Below the pieces are notes generated by a model. It saw only the letters and a program-made list of their open reading frames with translations. It ran no database searches and was not told where the DNA came from. 36,374 nt of DNA from positions 1-36,374 of the forward strand of contig JACQZG010000031.1 in NCBI GenBank assembly GCA_016213935.1. Direction: 5' to 3'. The number at the start of each line of letters is the position of its first letter. Within the stretch, counting starts at the first letter, position 1. The DNA comes from Nitrospirota bacterium. GTDB lineage: Bacteria > Nitrospirota > Thermodesulfovibrionia > UBA6902. The position numbers were made by a program, and so were the translations under genes. Shown one piece after another: positions 16,327 through 24,459 of this stretch.

Positions 16327-16596
16327 ATGCCACGTTTTGATGAAATATGGAATCGTATGATCAATCATGCTGGAGATAATTTTTACACAAAAACTAGGTT
16401 TGTGTTTACTTACGAGATCAATGGTGATATTTTCTCTCCAAGCAGAACACACTACAAGATATCGAAAGTCGATTTTGAAAAAGCTTATGCTCGAGTTCCT
16501 ATTGATGGTCCAGGGGTAATAAATAATATCGTTAGAGGTCCTGCTTATGTCTGGGCAGTTCTTCACGATCAAAGAATTTCAAAAGGAATGTGGTAA
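16327..16596 (+). CDS. Hypothetical protein, 89 aa
   Basis: The start is chosen at ATG 16327 because TAGGAG lies seven to twelve bases upstream; the frame is open to 16237. The product begins MPRFDEIWNRMINHAGDNFY and contains TYEINGDIFSPSRTHYKISK and PIDGPGVINNIVRGPAYVWA, then ends HDQRISKGMW. It looks like a compact alpha/beta protein with well-formed conserved-looking motifs. It has no signal peptide or membrane helix. I do not recognise the family. The AT-rich base composition and its place between a REP palindrome and a broken TA locus suggest acquired DNA. Confidence 0.6.
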   Translation: MPRFDEIWNRMINHAGDNFYTKTRFVFTYEINGDIFSPSRTHYKISKVDFEKAYARVPIDGPGVINNIVRGPAYVWAVLHDQRISKGMW

Positions 16597-16740
16597 TAGA
16601 ATGTTTTGAAAGATAACATGACGGAAAAATACGGCAAATCCTACGGACTTCGTTTGCGATTAGACCATTAAACATAATCGTGTCCCCTTGTTAGAAGACT
16701 AATTTTAATGCTATATTTGGACATCAAGGAGGTGATTTAA

Positions 16741-16929
16741 ATGGGAGACATAAAACAGCAGGTCATTCAGATGATTCAGTCTCTGCCTGAAGAGGTCACG
16801 GTTGATGATATCATTGCAGAATTATATTTCAAGCTTCAGGTTGATGCCGGGTTAAAAGAATTAGATGAGGGCAAAGGAATTCCTCACGCAGAAATTGAAA
16901 AGCGGATGTCCAAATGGCTTACAGTATAA
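16741..16929 (+). CDS. Small antitoxin of a ParE-type module (orphaned)
   Basis: A 62-residue protein with a very strong ribosome site (AAGGAGGTGA at 16726-16735). The sequence MGDIKQQVIQMIQSLPEEVT ... IIAELYFKLQVDAGLKELDEG ... IEKRMSKWLTV is that of short helical antitoxins that precede ParE/RelE toxins. The toxin frame begins inside its end (ATG 16914, 16-bp overlap) but is cut off after 30 codons. The antitoxin is thus apparently left without a functional toxin. It would have bound the toxin and possibly repressed the operon. Confidence 0.75.
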   Translation: MGDIKQQVIQMIQSLPEEVTVDDIIAELYFKLQVDAGLKELDEGKGIPHAEIEKRMSKWLTV

Positions 16930-17003
16930 AATGGTCTCCCAGGGCAGCTTCGAACTTTGAAGAGATCTGTGATTACATCGCAAAAGATTCAAACCAAAAC
17001 CGA
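16914..17003 (+). pseudogene. Truncated ParE/RelE-family toxin
   Basis: The frame starts MAYSIKWSPRAASNFEEICD and YIAKDSNQN, a typical ParE N-terminus. It then runs straight into the antisense of the convergent isomerase gene (whose stop codon is at 17004-17006). The helix pair, the RxxxxxxYRIxY strand and the final HGxR strand of the family are all missing. The open frame continues to 17225, but that part is only the shadow of the other gene. The junction at about 17003 looks like a deletion that removed the rest of the toxin. Confidence 0.8.
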
Positions 17004-17765
17004 TTATTCAAAATAATTCTCAAGCCACTTCAGGCTCTTCTTCACATCTTTGACGCTGTGCGCTTCTATCGTATGGATACAATCAAAACCTTCAAGCATG
17101 CCGAAGAGCAATCTGAAGTTGAAGGTCCCGTCGCCGATGGCGAGATGGTCGTCCCCCTGCCCTTTGTTGTCGTGAAGGTGAAGCTCGGAAATATACGGCT
17201 TCAGAGATTCGATCCACTCTGTTAATGAGACCGATGAAAAAAGATTGAAATGCCCTGTGTCAAAACATACGCCGAAGTTTTCTGAATTCATCTCCTTCAT
17301 GAGCATTATGAAATTATCAGGGTCCTCCTCAAATATATTCTCCAAAGCAATCTTTATGCCCATGTCAGATGCCATATCGTTTATCGGAAGCCATGTCTCA
17401 AGGCTCTTCTCAAGCCATATGTCCACGCGCTTGTCGTATTTCCACTTTTCATATCCAGAATGAAATACAACAACTTTCGGCTCAAGTATTTTGGAGTGTT
17501 CAAGGATATCCATGAAGCGGCTTACTGTCACCTCGCGGACTTTCGAATCAACAGCTCCCGGGGAAAGGTCCATGAACGGCGCGTGCACGGTTATCTCAGG
17601 GGAATAGTCAAGCATCTTCTTTAGCTTAAGGATATCGTGCCTGTTAAGCTCATCCGCCTGTTTTGAGCCAAAGTATATCTCGAGGTTCAGCTCTTCATCT
17701 TTGATGAACTTGATATATTCGGCAATTCTGTCGTAAGGCACATGCACGTGAGGGCGAAGATTCAT
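17004..17765 (-). CDS. Sugar phosphate isomerase/epimerase-like TIM-barrel protein
   Basis: A 253-residue protein of the xylose isomerase-like TIM-barrel/AP endonuclease 2 superfamily. Metal-ligand motifs occur at strand ends in the expected order: ITVHAPFMDLSPG, VVVFHSGYEKW, IKIALENIFEE (Glu), FGVCFDTGHFN (Asp, His), ELHLHDNKGQGDDHLAIGDG (His, Asp) and HTIEAH (Glu). It probably uses divalent metals, but the substrate cannot be named; phosphodiester and sugar substrates both occur in the family. The start has AGGAG upstream. It lies 21 bp after fmdB-like 17787-18071 on the same strand. Its end abuts the truncated toxin. Confidence 0.85.
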   Translation of the reverse strand: MNLRPHVHVPYDRIAEYIKFIKDEELNLEIYFGSKQADELNRHDILKLKKMLDYSPEITVHAPFMDLSPGAVDSKVREVTVSRFMDILEHSKILEPKVVVFHSGYEKWKYDKRVDIWLEKSLETWLPINDMASDMGIKIALENIFEEDPDNFIMLMKEMNSENFGVCFDTGHFNLFSSVSLTEWIESLKPYISELHLHDNKGQGDDHLAIGDGTFNFRLLFGMLEGFDCIHTIEAHSVKDVKKSLKWLENYFE

Positions 17766-17786
17766 CGGTCATTTTCTCCTGCCTGG

Positions 17787-18071
17787 TCAGTCGGCATCAG
17801 CAGCAGCTTTCTTTGCTCCGGCGCCTTTTTTTTCGGGTTTGGCCTCTTTTGAGTCTTTCGGTTTTGCTTCGTCCATCGCCTTTTTCCTCGACTCGGAAGG
17901 GTAATCCGTGGCGTACCAGCCGCCGCCTTTAAGGACAAAGGATGTCTTTGTTATCAGCTTCTTCATCTCACCTCCGCACTCGCCGCACTTAGAGAGAGGC
18001 TCGTCCGTTATCTTCTGGAGGATCTCAAAAACCTTTTTGCATTTTTTGCATTTGTATTCGTATACGGGCAT
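17787..18071 (-). CDS. FmdB-family zinc-ribbon regulatory protein
   Basis: A 94-residue protein starting [20 protein letters not shown] with the second pair in [14 protein letters not shown]: two CxxC knuckles of the FmdB/CxxC_CXXC_SSSS zinc-ribbon family. The [10 protein letters not shown] segment is also typical. The tail is a low-complexity K/A/E-rich extension. The family was named for a putative regulator of formamidase genes, but its general role is unknown. It diverges from nifU across 139 bp and is probably cotranscribed with the TIM-barrel gene. Confidence 0.9.
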   Translation of the reverse strand: MPVYEYKCKKCKKVFEILQKITDEPLSKCGECGGEMKKLITKTSFVLKGGGWYATDYPSESRKKAMDEAKPKDSKEAKPEKKGAGAKKAAADAD

Positions 18072-18175
18072 ACTTTGTTCCCATCCCCATTCCGGCTTTG
18101 ATTTTACAACGGCTTCAGAAAAAACCTGAAAAGGCCTGCTTAATTTGTATTTAACGTATCATATTTCCTGATTCC

Positions 18176-18204
18176 TTGACAAGGTCATCTCCCCGTGATA
18201 CTTA
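18176..18204 (+). promoter_or_regulatory. Sigma-70 promoter of nifU-nifS, predicted leaderless
   Basis: TTGACA (18176-18181), a 17-bp spacer and TACTTA (18199-18204) with a TG extension before it. The ATG at 18211 is six bases downstream, so transcription should begin at or near the start codon. Confidence 0.55.
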
Positions 18205-18210
18205 GTCAGT

Positions 18211-19044
18211 ATGTGGGAATACACTGAAAAAGTTCGCGAGCTCTTTCTCCACCCGAAAAACGCGGGTGAGGTAAAAGATCCCGACGCCGTAGGAGAGGTC
18301 GGCAATATCCTCTGCGGAGATTCATTAAAGCTCACCCTTAAGATAGATAAAGAGACAAACAGGATACTCGACGCAAAGTTCCAGACCTTCGGGTGCGCGA
18401 GCGCCATCGCATCCTCATCAGCCCTTACCGAACTCATAAAAGGCAAGACGATAGATGAGGCGATTAAGGTGACGAATCAGGATATCGCTGAATATTTAGG
18501 CGGGCTTCCGCGCGAGAAGATGCACTGCTCTGTCATGGGAAGAGAAGCGCTTGAGGCCGCGGCTGCCGATTACAGAGGAGAAGCGCGTCCCGCGGCCGAT
18601 GAAGGGGAGATAGTCTGCAAATGCTTCGGCGTGACAGACAAAAAGATAATCCGCGTTATTGAAGAGAATGACATCCGCACTGTCGAAGACATAACAAACT
18701 TCTCAAAGGCGGGCGGAGGGTGCGGAGAATGCATCCCTAAAATAGAGAAGATACTCTCCGACACTCTCGGCAAAAAGCTGATAGGCAAACCTCAGGAGAG
18801 GCCGAAGGCTCTCACCAACATAAGAAAGATAGCCATGATACAGGAAGTGATTGAAAAAGAGGTCAGGCCCGTGCTTAAGGCAGATAGAGGCGATGTTGAG
18901 CTTATAGATGTCGAAGGCGATAAAGTCATATTATCCATGAGAGGCGTCTGCGCCGAATGCCAGATGGCACATATCACCGGCAGGAATATAGAGAAAAAAC
19001 TGAAAGAGCTTGTGAGCGACAAGCTCTTAGTTGAGATGAGATGA
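18211..19044 (+). CDS. nifU: Full-length NifU Fe-S cluster scaffold
   Basis: A 277-residue three-domain NifU. Domain 1 is IscU-like with cluster cysteines C35 (ILCGD), C62 (FGCAS) and C106 (MHCSV). Domain 2 is a BFD-like [2Fe-2S] domain with C136/C138 (VCKCFG) and C171/C174 (GCGEC). Domain 3 is the NifU C-terminal scaffold with C247/C250 (GVCAEC). It assembles Fe-S clusters from sulfur delivered by the cysteine desulfurase encoded next, with which it overlaps by four bases. No nitrogenase genes are in the window, so a general Fe-S role is as likely as a nitrogen-fixation role. Confidence 0.95.
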   Translation: MWEYTEKVRELFLHPKNAGEVKDPDAVGEVGNILCGDSLKLTLKIDKETNRILDAKFQTFGCASAIASSSALTELIKGKTIDEAIKVTNQDIAEYLGGLPREKMHCSVMGREALEAAAADYRGEARPAADEGEIVCKCFGVTDKKIIRVIEENDIRTVEDITNFSKAGGGCGECIPKIEKILSDTLGKKLIGKPQERPKALTNIRKIAMIQEVIEKEVRPVLKADRGDVELIDVEGDKVILSMRGVCAECQMAHITGRNIEKKLKELVSDKLLVEMR

Positions 19045-20192
19045 AGCCGATATATCTTGACAACAACGCGACAACGATGGTCGCTGACGAGGCGAGAGAG
19101 GCGATGCTCCCCTATCTTTCGGCAGAGTACGGCAATCCGTCAAGCATGCACCACTTTGGAGGAAAGGTTCACAGAAAGATAGAGTCCGCGAGAGAGGAAG
19201 TTGCAAAACTCATAAACGCGGAGCCGGAAGAGATAATATTCACAAGCTGCGGCACGGAAAGCGACAACACCGCCATCATGAGCGCCCTCGAGACGACAGG
19301 CAAAAGACATATCATCACCACAAGGGTGGAGCATCCGGCAGTGCTCAACTTCTGCATGGCTCAGGGAAGGAAGGGCTGTAAAACTGCATTTCTTCCAGTT
19401 GACAAGTCAGGAAGGCTTGACCTTGATAATCTTGAGAAGGCCATAAATGATGAGACGGCAGTCGTCTCTGTGATGTACGCGAACAATGAGAGCGGTGTCA
19501 TATTTCCCATAGAGAAAATTGCTGAGATCGTCAAATCAAGAGGCGTGCTCTTTCATACTGTCGCGGTGCAGGGCGCGGGAAAGATAGAGATCGACGTGAA
19601 GAGGCTTCCGGTTGACATGATGTCTCTCTCGGGACACAAGATACACGCGCCGAAAGGCGTAGGCGCGCTTTATATCAGAAAAGGAACGCGATTCTCTCCT
19701 TACATAATCGGCGGGCATCAGGAAAGGGGCAGAAGGTCCGGCACAGAGAACGTGGCGTCTATCGTTGCCATGGGAACGGCATGCGGTCTGGCGCGAAATA
19801 ACATTGCAGAAGAGATTGTTAAAATGAAGAGGATGAGGGACAGGCTTGAAAACGGGCTGATTGAAAGATGCCCTGACGCGATAATCAACGGAGACAAAGA
19901 GAACAGGCTTCCCAACACCACGAATATAAGTTTTGAGTATATAGAGGGAGAAGCTATCCTGCTGCGCTTAAATGAGCATAACATCTGCGCCTCCTCAGGC
20001 TCTGCATGCACATCAGGCTCGCTGGAGCCTTCTCATGTTCTGAGGGCGATGGGGGTCCCGTTCACCGCGATACACGGCTCTGTCAGGTTTTCCCTGAGCA
20101 GATACACGACAGATGAAGAGATAGACTTTGTCCTCAAGACAATGCCTCCGATAATAAGAGAGCTTAGAGACCTCAGCCCGTTCGGAAGATAA
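19041..20192 (+). CDS. nifS: NifS/IscS cysteine desulfurase, with an unusual Val at the PLP-anchoring Asp
   Basis: A 383-residue class V aminotransferase-fold enzyme that releases sulfur from cysteine for NifU. Seen: YLDNNATT at the N-terminus, GTESDN, the stacking His98 (VEHPAV), Asn148 in YANNESG, the PLP Lys200 in SLSGHKIHAPKG, GGHQERGRRSGTEN, and catalytic Cys323 in SSGSACTSGS. One key residue is off: the segment that is normally FHTDAVQAxGK reads FHTVAVQGAGK. The Asp that hydrogen-bonds the PLP pyridine nitrogen is Val174, codon GTC at 19560-19562. GAC would differ by one base, so sequencing error must be ruled out. The gene overlaps nifU by four bases and is otherwise intact. Confidence 0.93.
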   Translation: MKPIYLDNNATTMVADEAREAMLPYLSAEYGNPSSMHHFGGKVHRKIESAREEVAKLINAEPEEIIFTSCGTESDNTAIMSALETTGKRHIITTRVEHPAVLNFCMAQGRKGCKTAFLPVDKSGRLDLDNLEKAINDETAVVSVMYANNESGVIFPIEKIAEIVKSRGVLFHTVAVQGAGKIEIDVKRLPVDMMSLSGHKIHAPKGVGALYIRKGTRFSPYIIGGHQERGRRSGTENVASIVAMGTACGLARNNIAEEIVKMKRMRDRLENGLIERCPDAIINGDKENRLPNTTNISFEYIEGEAILLRLNEHNICASSGSACTSGSLEPSHVLRAMGVPFTAIHGSVRFSLSRYTTDEEIDFVLKTMPPIIRELRDLSPFGR

Positions 20193-20231
20193 ATCATAAC
20201 GCTCCTCTCTTAATCGCAAAATATTGTTCAC

Positions 20232-20300
20232 TTGCCATTTCCTATCCATGCAACTATACTTTTCTATTCCGGCAAATACTGCTGGCCGTCTTAATTGTTA
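20232..20300 (+). repeat. Dispersed repeat carrying a sigma-70 promoter, copy A
   Basis: About 69 bp that align with 34665-34731 with scattered substitutions. It contains TTGCCA (20232-20237), a 17-bp spacer and TATACT (20255-20260), a full sigma-70-type promoter, followed by the shared segment TTTCTATTCC and GCAAATAC. It lies in the 180-bp gap after nifS and points at the gene starting at 20373. Nothing else was recognised in the gap. Confidence 0.7.
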
Positions 20301-20372
20301 TGACTTGGAGATTCGGAAAAGTATCGCGCGAAGGCAATAATTGGTTTTAATCTGTTGGAATAAAGGCGGAAA

Positions 20373-21023
20373 ATGAAGAAGGCGCTTTCGAAGCTATTGC
20401 TGTATTTGTGCTGCTGGTGCGGACTCTTGCAGTTTCTATATCTGCACACCTGCCTGCATACATACATAAAATGCCTGAGAGCATTGAACCGAAAAAAAAT
20501 CAGAAGCATGGAACGCTTGGCATTGGAATTGACGGTTATGCCTCAATTTATGCCTCCAAAGGGGGGAAATGTGCTCTTGGTTGGAAATGAAATATTTAAC
20601 CTTCATTATCCATTTTTTTACCTGGAGTCAAATGTTATTGCGATTGACCCTCTTCCCAAGAATCGCAAGACTTCAATCAGGGGACAATTTATAGTTGACC
20701 GGGTAGTGAATATTCCTAAATATTTAGAAAACAATTTTATTGATCTTTGCCAATTTAACGGTGTTTATGGATGGGGTATTGATACAGAGTCAGAGCTTCG
20801 CTCAAGTCTAATCTCGATTCATAGCGTTATGAAAGGCGGAGGGATACTAATCTTCGGTCATAATTTAAAAACTCATAACCCGCTCTTATTAGGGAACAAT
20901 GCAAAAACGGTCAAGATATTTAATGATGCCGGATTCGATGAAATAGAATCAGTCACTTTACCCATATATCTGGATAACTTTTGTATTCGCGCTGTTACAC
21001 GACGGGCAGACATTAAGCGTTAA
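20373..21023 (+). CDS. Methyltransferase-like protein with hydrophobic N-terminus
   Basis: A 216-residue protein. The first 45 residues are hydrophobic and cysteine-rich (LLLYLCCWCGLLQFLYLHTC) and may form one membrane helix or a signal. The rest looks like a class I Rossmann methyltransferase fold: GGNVLLVGNEIF (strand 1 and loop), VIAIDPLP (acidic end of strand 2), IDLCQFNGVYGWGID (strand 4) and MKGGGILIFGHN (strand 5). The glycine loop is degenerate (VGNEIF instead of GxGxG), so activity is uncertain. AT-rich composition and a promoter-bearing repeat upstream suggest acquired DNA. An alternative start at an internal ATG would remove the hydrophobic part. Substrate unknown. Confidence 0.6.
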   Translation: MKKALSKLLLYLCCWCGLLQFLYLHTCLHTYIKCLRALNRKKIRSMERLALELTVMPQFMPPKGGNVLLVGNEIFNLHYPFFYLESNVIAIDPLPKNRKTSIRGQFIVDRVVNIPKYLENNFIDLCQFNGVYGWGIDTESELRSSLISIHSVMKGGGILIFGHNLKTHNPLLLGNNAKTVKIFNDAGFDEIESVTLPIYLDNFCIRAVTRRADIKR

Positions 21024-21048
21024 ATAAATCTGATAAACAAACCAGTTT

Positions 21049-21054
21049 TATAAT
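21049..21054 (+). promoter_or_regulatory. -10 box of a predicted leaderless promoter (21062 gene)
   Basis: TATAAT lies seven bases before the ATG at 21062, with no Shine-Dalgarno. No good -35 hexamer is visible. Confidence 0.45.
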
Positions 21055-21061
21055 CCCTGAG

Positions 21062-21481
21062 ATGGCTACTACATTTGACCGCAAGGAAAAGCTGATTGAA
21101 GACATAATGAAGACGATGGAGAAGAGAAGCTCTGAGGAGTTGAAAAATATCTTTGCCCGCAATGACGTAGACAGATATTCAGACGAAGCATTCGAGGCGA
21201 TGGAAAGGCTCCTCACGCAGAGGGGCGAAGGCATCCCCTACAGGGACAAAGGGAAAAAGAGAAAGCTTATGACCGGGAAACCGAAAACCATTCTCGGCAT
21301 AGGATGGAGAGGCCTCTCTTTTGCGCTGCTTTTATGGGCGCCTGTCATAATCTTCCTTGCATTCAGTTTTGGTATTGAAGAGTTGCTTTACGCGGAAAGG
21401 ATTCATCAGGCGATTGCCGGCGGGATCTTTATGATAAGCGCAATCCTCGCGGAGAAATTCATCTTCTGGGCAAAGAACTGA
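21062..21481 (+). CDS. Hypothetical membrane protein, two TM helices
   Basis: A 139-residue protein. The first 75 residues are charged and helical (KLIEDIMKTMEKRSSEELKN ... YSDEAFEAMERLLTQRGEG). Two hydrophobic helices follow at about 80-100 (GLSFALLLWAPVIIFLAFSF) and 113-134 (AIAGGIFMISAILAEKFIFW). This gives a cytoplasmic helical head anchored in the inner membrane. The family is not recognised. It ends 17 bp before the end of the convergent regulator gene. Base composition matches the housekeeping genes. Confidence 0.75.
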   Translation: MATTFDRKEKLIEDIMKTMEKRSSEELKNIFARNDVDRYSDEAFEAMERLLTQRGEGIPYRDKGKKRKLMTGKPKTILGIGWRGLSFALLLWAPVIIFLAFSFGIEELLYAERIHQAIAGGIFMISAILAEKFIFWAKN

Positions 21482-21498
21482 AACTCTGCCTGTAAATC

Positions 21499-22866
21499 TC
21501 AGGAGCCTGCGCCTTCGAGGTTGTGTTTTTCAAGCCTGTAGAGAAATGTCTTGTAGCTCATCCCTAATAGTTTCGCCGCCTTCGAAGCTACGCCGCCCGC
21601 CCTCTCCATCGCCTTTGTCAGAAGCTCTTTCTCCATCTCCTCAAAATTTATTCCTTCGGGCGGAAGGTCGAAGACGCCCCCTTTTTCTTTATTCCTGAAG
21701 AGCTCAAGCTCGCCCTGTATGTCGTTAAGGCCGATTATGCCGGTGTCATTCATCAGCACAGCCTTTTCAATGACAGACTCCATCTGCCTTATGTTGCCGG
21801 GCCAGCGGTAGTTTGAGAATGCGTTTATCACAGCGGGCTCGACCGATTTGATCCTCCTGCCGAACTCCTTGCCGTATTTCTCGACAAAGAAATCCACAAG
21901 CGCGGGGATATCCTCTCTCCTCTCCCTCAGGGGCGGAAGGAAGATGGTGACGACATTGAGACGGTAAAAGACGTCTTCCCTGAAGTTCCCGGCGGCGACC
22001 TCCTTTTCCATATCCTTGTTCGTCGCGGTTATTATCCTCACATCCACCTGTATGCTTTTATTGCCGCCTACCCTTCTTATCTCCTTGTCCTGCAAAACTC
22101 TCAGGAGCTTTGACTGCATGACTGTCGGCATGTCGCCTATCTCGTCAAGGAAGATGGACCCGCCGTTTGCGAGTTCAAAAAGCCCTTCCTTTCGCGCGAC
22201 CGCGCCTGTGAACGCGCCGAATTCATGGCCGAATAGCTCGCTCTCGAAAAGGCTTTCCGGAATTGAGGCGCAGTTGAGAGAGATGAACGGCTTTGTCTTG
22301 CGGGGGCTGTTGTAATGAATCGCCCTCGCGGCAAGCTCTTTGCCCGTCCCGCTCTCGCCCCTTATGAATACAGTCGCAGAAGAGGGGGCAACCTTTCTGA
22401 TTATCTCCATCGCCCTTCTCATGCCTTCGGATCTGCCGACTATGCCTTCTATCTTGAACTTCGCGAATAGCTCATTCTGAAGATAGAGGTTCTCTTTAAG
22501 AAGCGACGACCTCTCCTCCGCCCTTTTCACGGTGAGGAGGAGAGTGTTTTTATCTATGGGCTTCGTAAGGTAATCGAATGCCCCTTTCTTTACAGCGTCG
22601 ACCGCGGAGGAGATGGTGCCGTGCGCGGTTATGATGATGACCGAAGGCTTGAATGGGACGACAGGGACTGCCTCCATGAACTCTATCCCGTCCATGCCCT
22701 TCATCCTCAGGTCTGAGAGGATGACATCGGGATGAGACTTCTTCATGAACTCAAGCGCCTTCTCTCCCGAAGCAACAGCGTGCGCCTCATAACCTTCGGC
22801 ATCGAGTATGGTCTTGAGGATATCCCGCTGAAGCGGCTCATCGTCAACTATAAGTATTGCCGACAT
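21499..22866 (-). CDS. NtrC-family sigma-54-dependent response regulator
   Basis: A 455-residue regulator in three domains. The receiver (1-120) has acidic pocket DDE (8-10), phospho-acceptor D52 (ILSDLRMKG) and K102 (LTKPID). The AAA+ domain has Walker A GESGTGKE (170-177), the sigma-54 contact loop GAFTGA (217-222), Walker B IFLDEIGD (238-245) and the R-finger region LNVVTIFLPPLRER. The C-terminal Fis-type HTH is GVASKAAKLLGMSYKTFLYR. It would activate sigma-54 promoters on phosphorylation by the kinase encoded five bases upstream. A -24/-12 sequence is found in the window at 27651-27667, ahead of the envelope operon, making that operon a candidate target. Confidence 0.96.
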   Translation of the reverse strand: MSAILIVDDEPLQRDILKTILDAEGYEAHAVASGEKALEFMKKSHPDVILSDLRMKGMDGIEFMEAVPVVPFKPSVIIITAHGTISSAVDAVKKGAFDYLTKPIDKNTLLLTVKRAEERSSLLKENLYLQNELFAKFKIEGIVGRSEGMRRAMEIIRKVAPSSATVFIRGESGTGKELAARAIHYNSPRKTKPFISLNCASIPESLFESELFGHEFGAFTGAVARKEGLFELANGGSIFLDEIGDMPTVMQSKLLRVLQDKEIRRVGGNKSIQVDVRIITATNKDMEKEVAAGNFREDVFYRLNVVTIFLPPLRERREDIPALVDFFVEKYGKEFGRRIKSVEPAVINAFSNYRWPGNIRQMESVIEKAVLMNDTGIIGLNDIQGELELFRNKEKGGVFDLPPEGINFEEMEKELLTKAMERAGGVASKAAKLLGMSYKTFLYRLEKHNLEGAGS

Positions 22867-22871
22867 CTCTC

Positions 22872-24302
22872 CTATGCCTCCATGGGAAGTATCAGTGTCA
22901 TCGTGCTCCCGATACCCTCTGAACTTTCAAACGAGACTTTGCCTTTGTGCTCTTCAATTATCCTCTTTGTGAAGGCGAGCCCGAGCCCGAGCCCCCTGCT
23001 CTTTGTGGTGGAGAAAGGCTCAAAGACCTTTGCCGCCATATCCGCAGAGACACCAATGCCGGTATCCTTTACGGCGAGAAAGAACTTTGAATCCGCGGCC
23101 CATGTCCGTATGGTCAGGACACCTCCGTCAGGCATCGCCTCAAAAGAATTTATGATGATGTTATAGATACAGGTCTTTATGAACTCGGGGTCTATCTTCA
23201 GCTCCGGAAGCTCATGGTATTCCTTCTCTATCTTCACCTTCTCCTGCTGTGCCTTGAGAGAAACCATGCCGACGACCTCTTCTATCAGCCTGCCCATATC
23301 CGTATTTCTGTAATGCAGCTCAAACGGCCTGCCGTACTGAAGAAAACTTTCGGCAAACCTGCTTACCCTCTGTATCTCGCTCTTCATATTATTGATGAGA
23401 GAATTAAACTTTTCAGCTTCAACCGGGTCAGAGGGCTGAGACGTCTCTCTTATATGGTCTATTGAAAGGTTTATGAAGTTCAAAGGGTTCTTAATCTCAT
23501 GCGCTATGCTCTGCGCAAACTGCCCGATGCCGGCAAGGTGCTCGGCCTTCCGGAGCTTCTCCGCCATCTCCCTCTCCCGCCTCAGTTTCTCTATCATATT
23601 GTTGAAACTCAAGGAGAGTTCCCCTATTTCATCCTTTCTTCCGGTATGCAGTTCCTGGTCGAGGTCTCCGAGCGCTACCCTCTTTGCCGCCGCGACTACC
23701 TCCTCTATCGGCTTCGTATATCTCCGCGCGAGAAATACCGCTACGATCGTGCCTATCCCTAATATTATCGAAGCGGCAACTATCCTCCTTATCATGCTCG
23801 TCTGGAGAAAGACTGAAAAATCTTCGGTATTGAGCGTGAGATTGATATACCCCATGGTCTTGTCGCCCGAAACAACCGGGATCATGACATTATACCCCTG
23901 CCCCTCGACTTCTCCGGTAACCGGCTGCCCGAGGTCTGCCTTGAATATCATCTCCTTCTTGCTTTTGGATATCCACTTGCCGACATCCTTGGGATTTGTG
24001 CTTGAGATGATCTTGTCAGAGGTGCTGATGACCGATATCTCCCTGACGCCTTTCGGGTTGAGCTTTTCAAGAAAGCTCTGGAGCCTCTTCTCGTCTGTCA
24101 GGCCGCTGCTCGTGGCCTGCTCCATGCCGATCTGTATAGCCTTTGAAAGCTCAGCGGTCTGCCTCTCAAACTCGTTAAAGATCGCCTTCTCTGACTGCGT
24201 GTACAAAAAGAGAAGTATGGAGATGAGGCCGAGGCTGAGAAAGAGCATCATGGCCACAAGTTTTTTGTGCAGAGAGGATTTAAAGACCCTGTCCTTTATC
24301 AT
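22872..24302 (-). CDS. Membrane sensor histidine kinase
   Basis: A 476-residue kinase. A TM helix at about 14-34, an extracytoplasmic sensor (35-168, with SVISTSDKIISSTNPKDVGK and VMIPVVSGDKTMGYINL, like a single Cache/PAS-type fold), a second TM helix at about 172-193, HAMP (194-245), HisKA with His268 in QSIAHEIKNPLNFINLSIDH, and HATPase_c with NIIINSFEAMPDGG, DTGIGV and SRGLGLGLAF. It phosphorylates the NtrC-type regulator encoded next (5-bp gap). TATAAT (24310-24315, minus) lies only seven bases before the ATG, so the operon mRNA is predicted to be leaderless. The signal sensed is not evident from sequence. Confidence 0.95.
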   Translation of the reverse strand: MIKDRVFKSSLHKKLVAMMLFLSLGLISILLFLYTQSEKAIFNEFERQTAELSKAIQIGMEQATSSGLTDEKRLQSFLEKLNPKGVREISVISTSDKIISSTNPKDVGKWISKSKKEMIFKADLGQPVTGEVEGQGYNVMIPVVSGDKTMGYINLTLNTEDFSVFLQTSMIRRIVAASIILGIGTIVAVFLARRYTKPIEEVVAAAKRVALGDLDQELHTGRKDEIGELSLSFNNMIEKLRREREMAEKLRKAEHLAGIGQFAQSIAHEIKNPLNFINLSIDHIRETSQPSDPVEAEKFNSLINNMKSEIQRVSRFAESFLQYGRPFELHYRNTDMGRLIEEVVGMVSLKAQQEKVKIEKEYHELPELKIDPEFIKTCIYNIIINSFEAMPDGGVLTIRTWAADSKFFLAVKDTGIGVSADMAAKVFEPFSTTKSRGLGLGLAFTKRIIEEHKGKVSFESSEGIGSTMTLILPMEA

Positions 24303-24309
24303 GCTCTGT

Positions 24310-24315
24310 ATTATA
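24310..24315 (-). promoter_or_regulatory. -10 box of a predicted leaderless promoter (kinase-regulator operon)
   Basis: On the minus strand TATAAT is followed by seven bases and then the kinase ATG. There is no Shine-Dalgarno and only a weak -35. The rest of the 157-bp gap up to 24459 shows no gene. Confidence 0.5.
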
Positions 24316-24459
24316 TAACTTTTAATCCGTAATTCTACGGGGTCGCCGGCAGATTAGCTGAAGCGAAAAGTAAGGGGGCACTTTGGCTTACCCCGCCTTA
24401 GTGACGGACGGCATAGGGAAAGATAATTATCGTCAGCAGGACAAAAGGAGGCAGGCTGC

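Noticed and set aside
16914..17225. A 103-codon open frame read as an intact toxin
   Set aside because: Only the first 30 codons resemble ParE. The rest is the antisense of the isomerase gene, so it is treated as a truncated toxin.
18211..20192. Evidence for nitrogen fixation from nifU-nifS
   Set aside because: The two genes alone are common in non-fixing bacteria as a general Fe-S assembly system, and no nif structural or regulatory genes are in the window.
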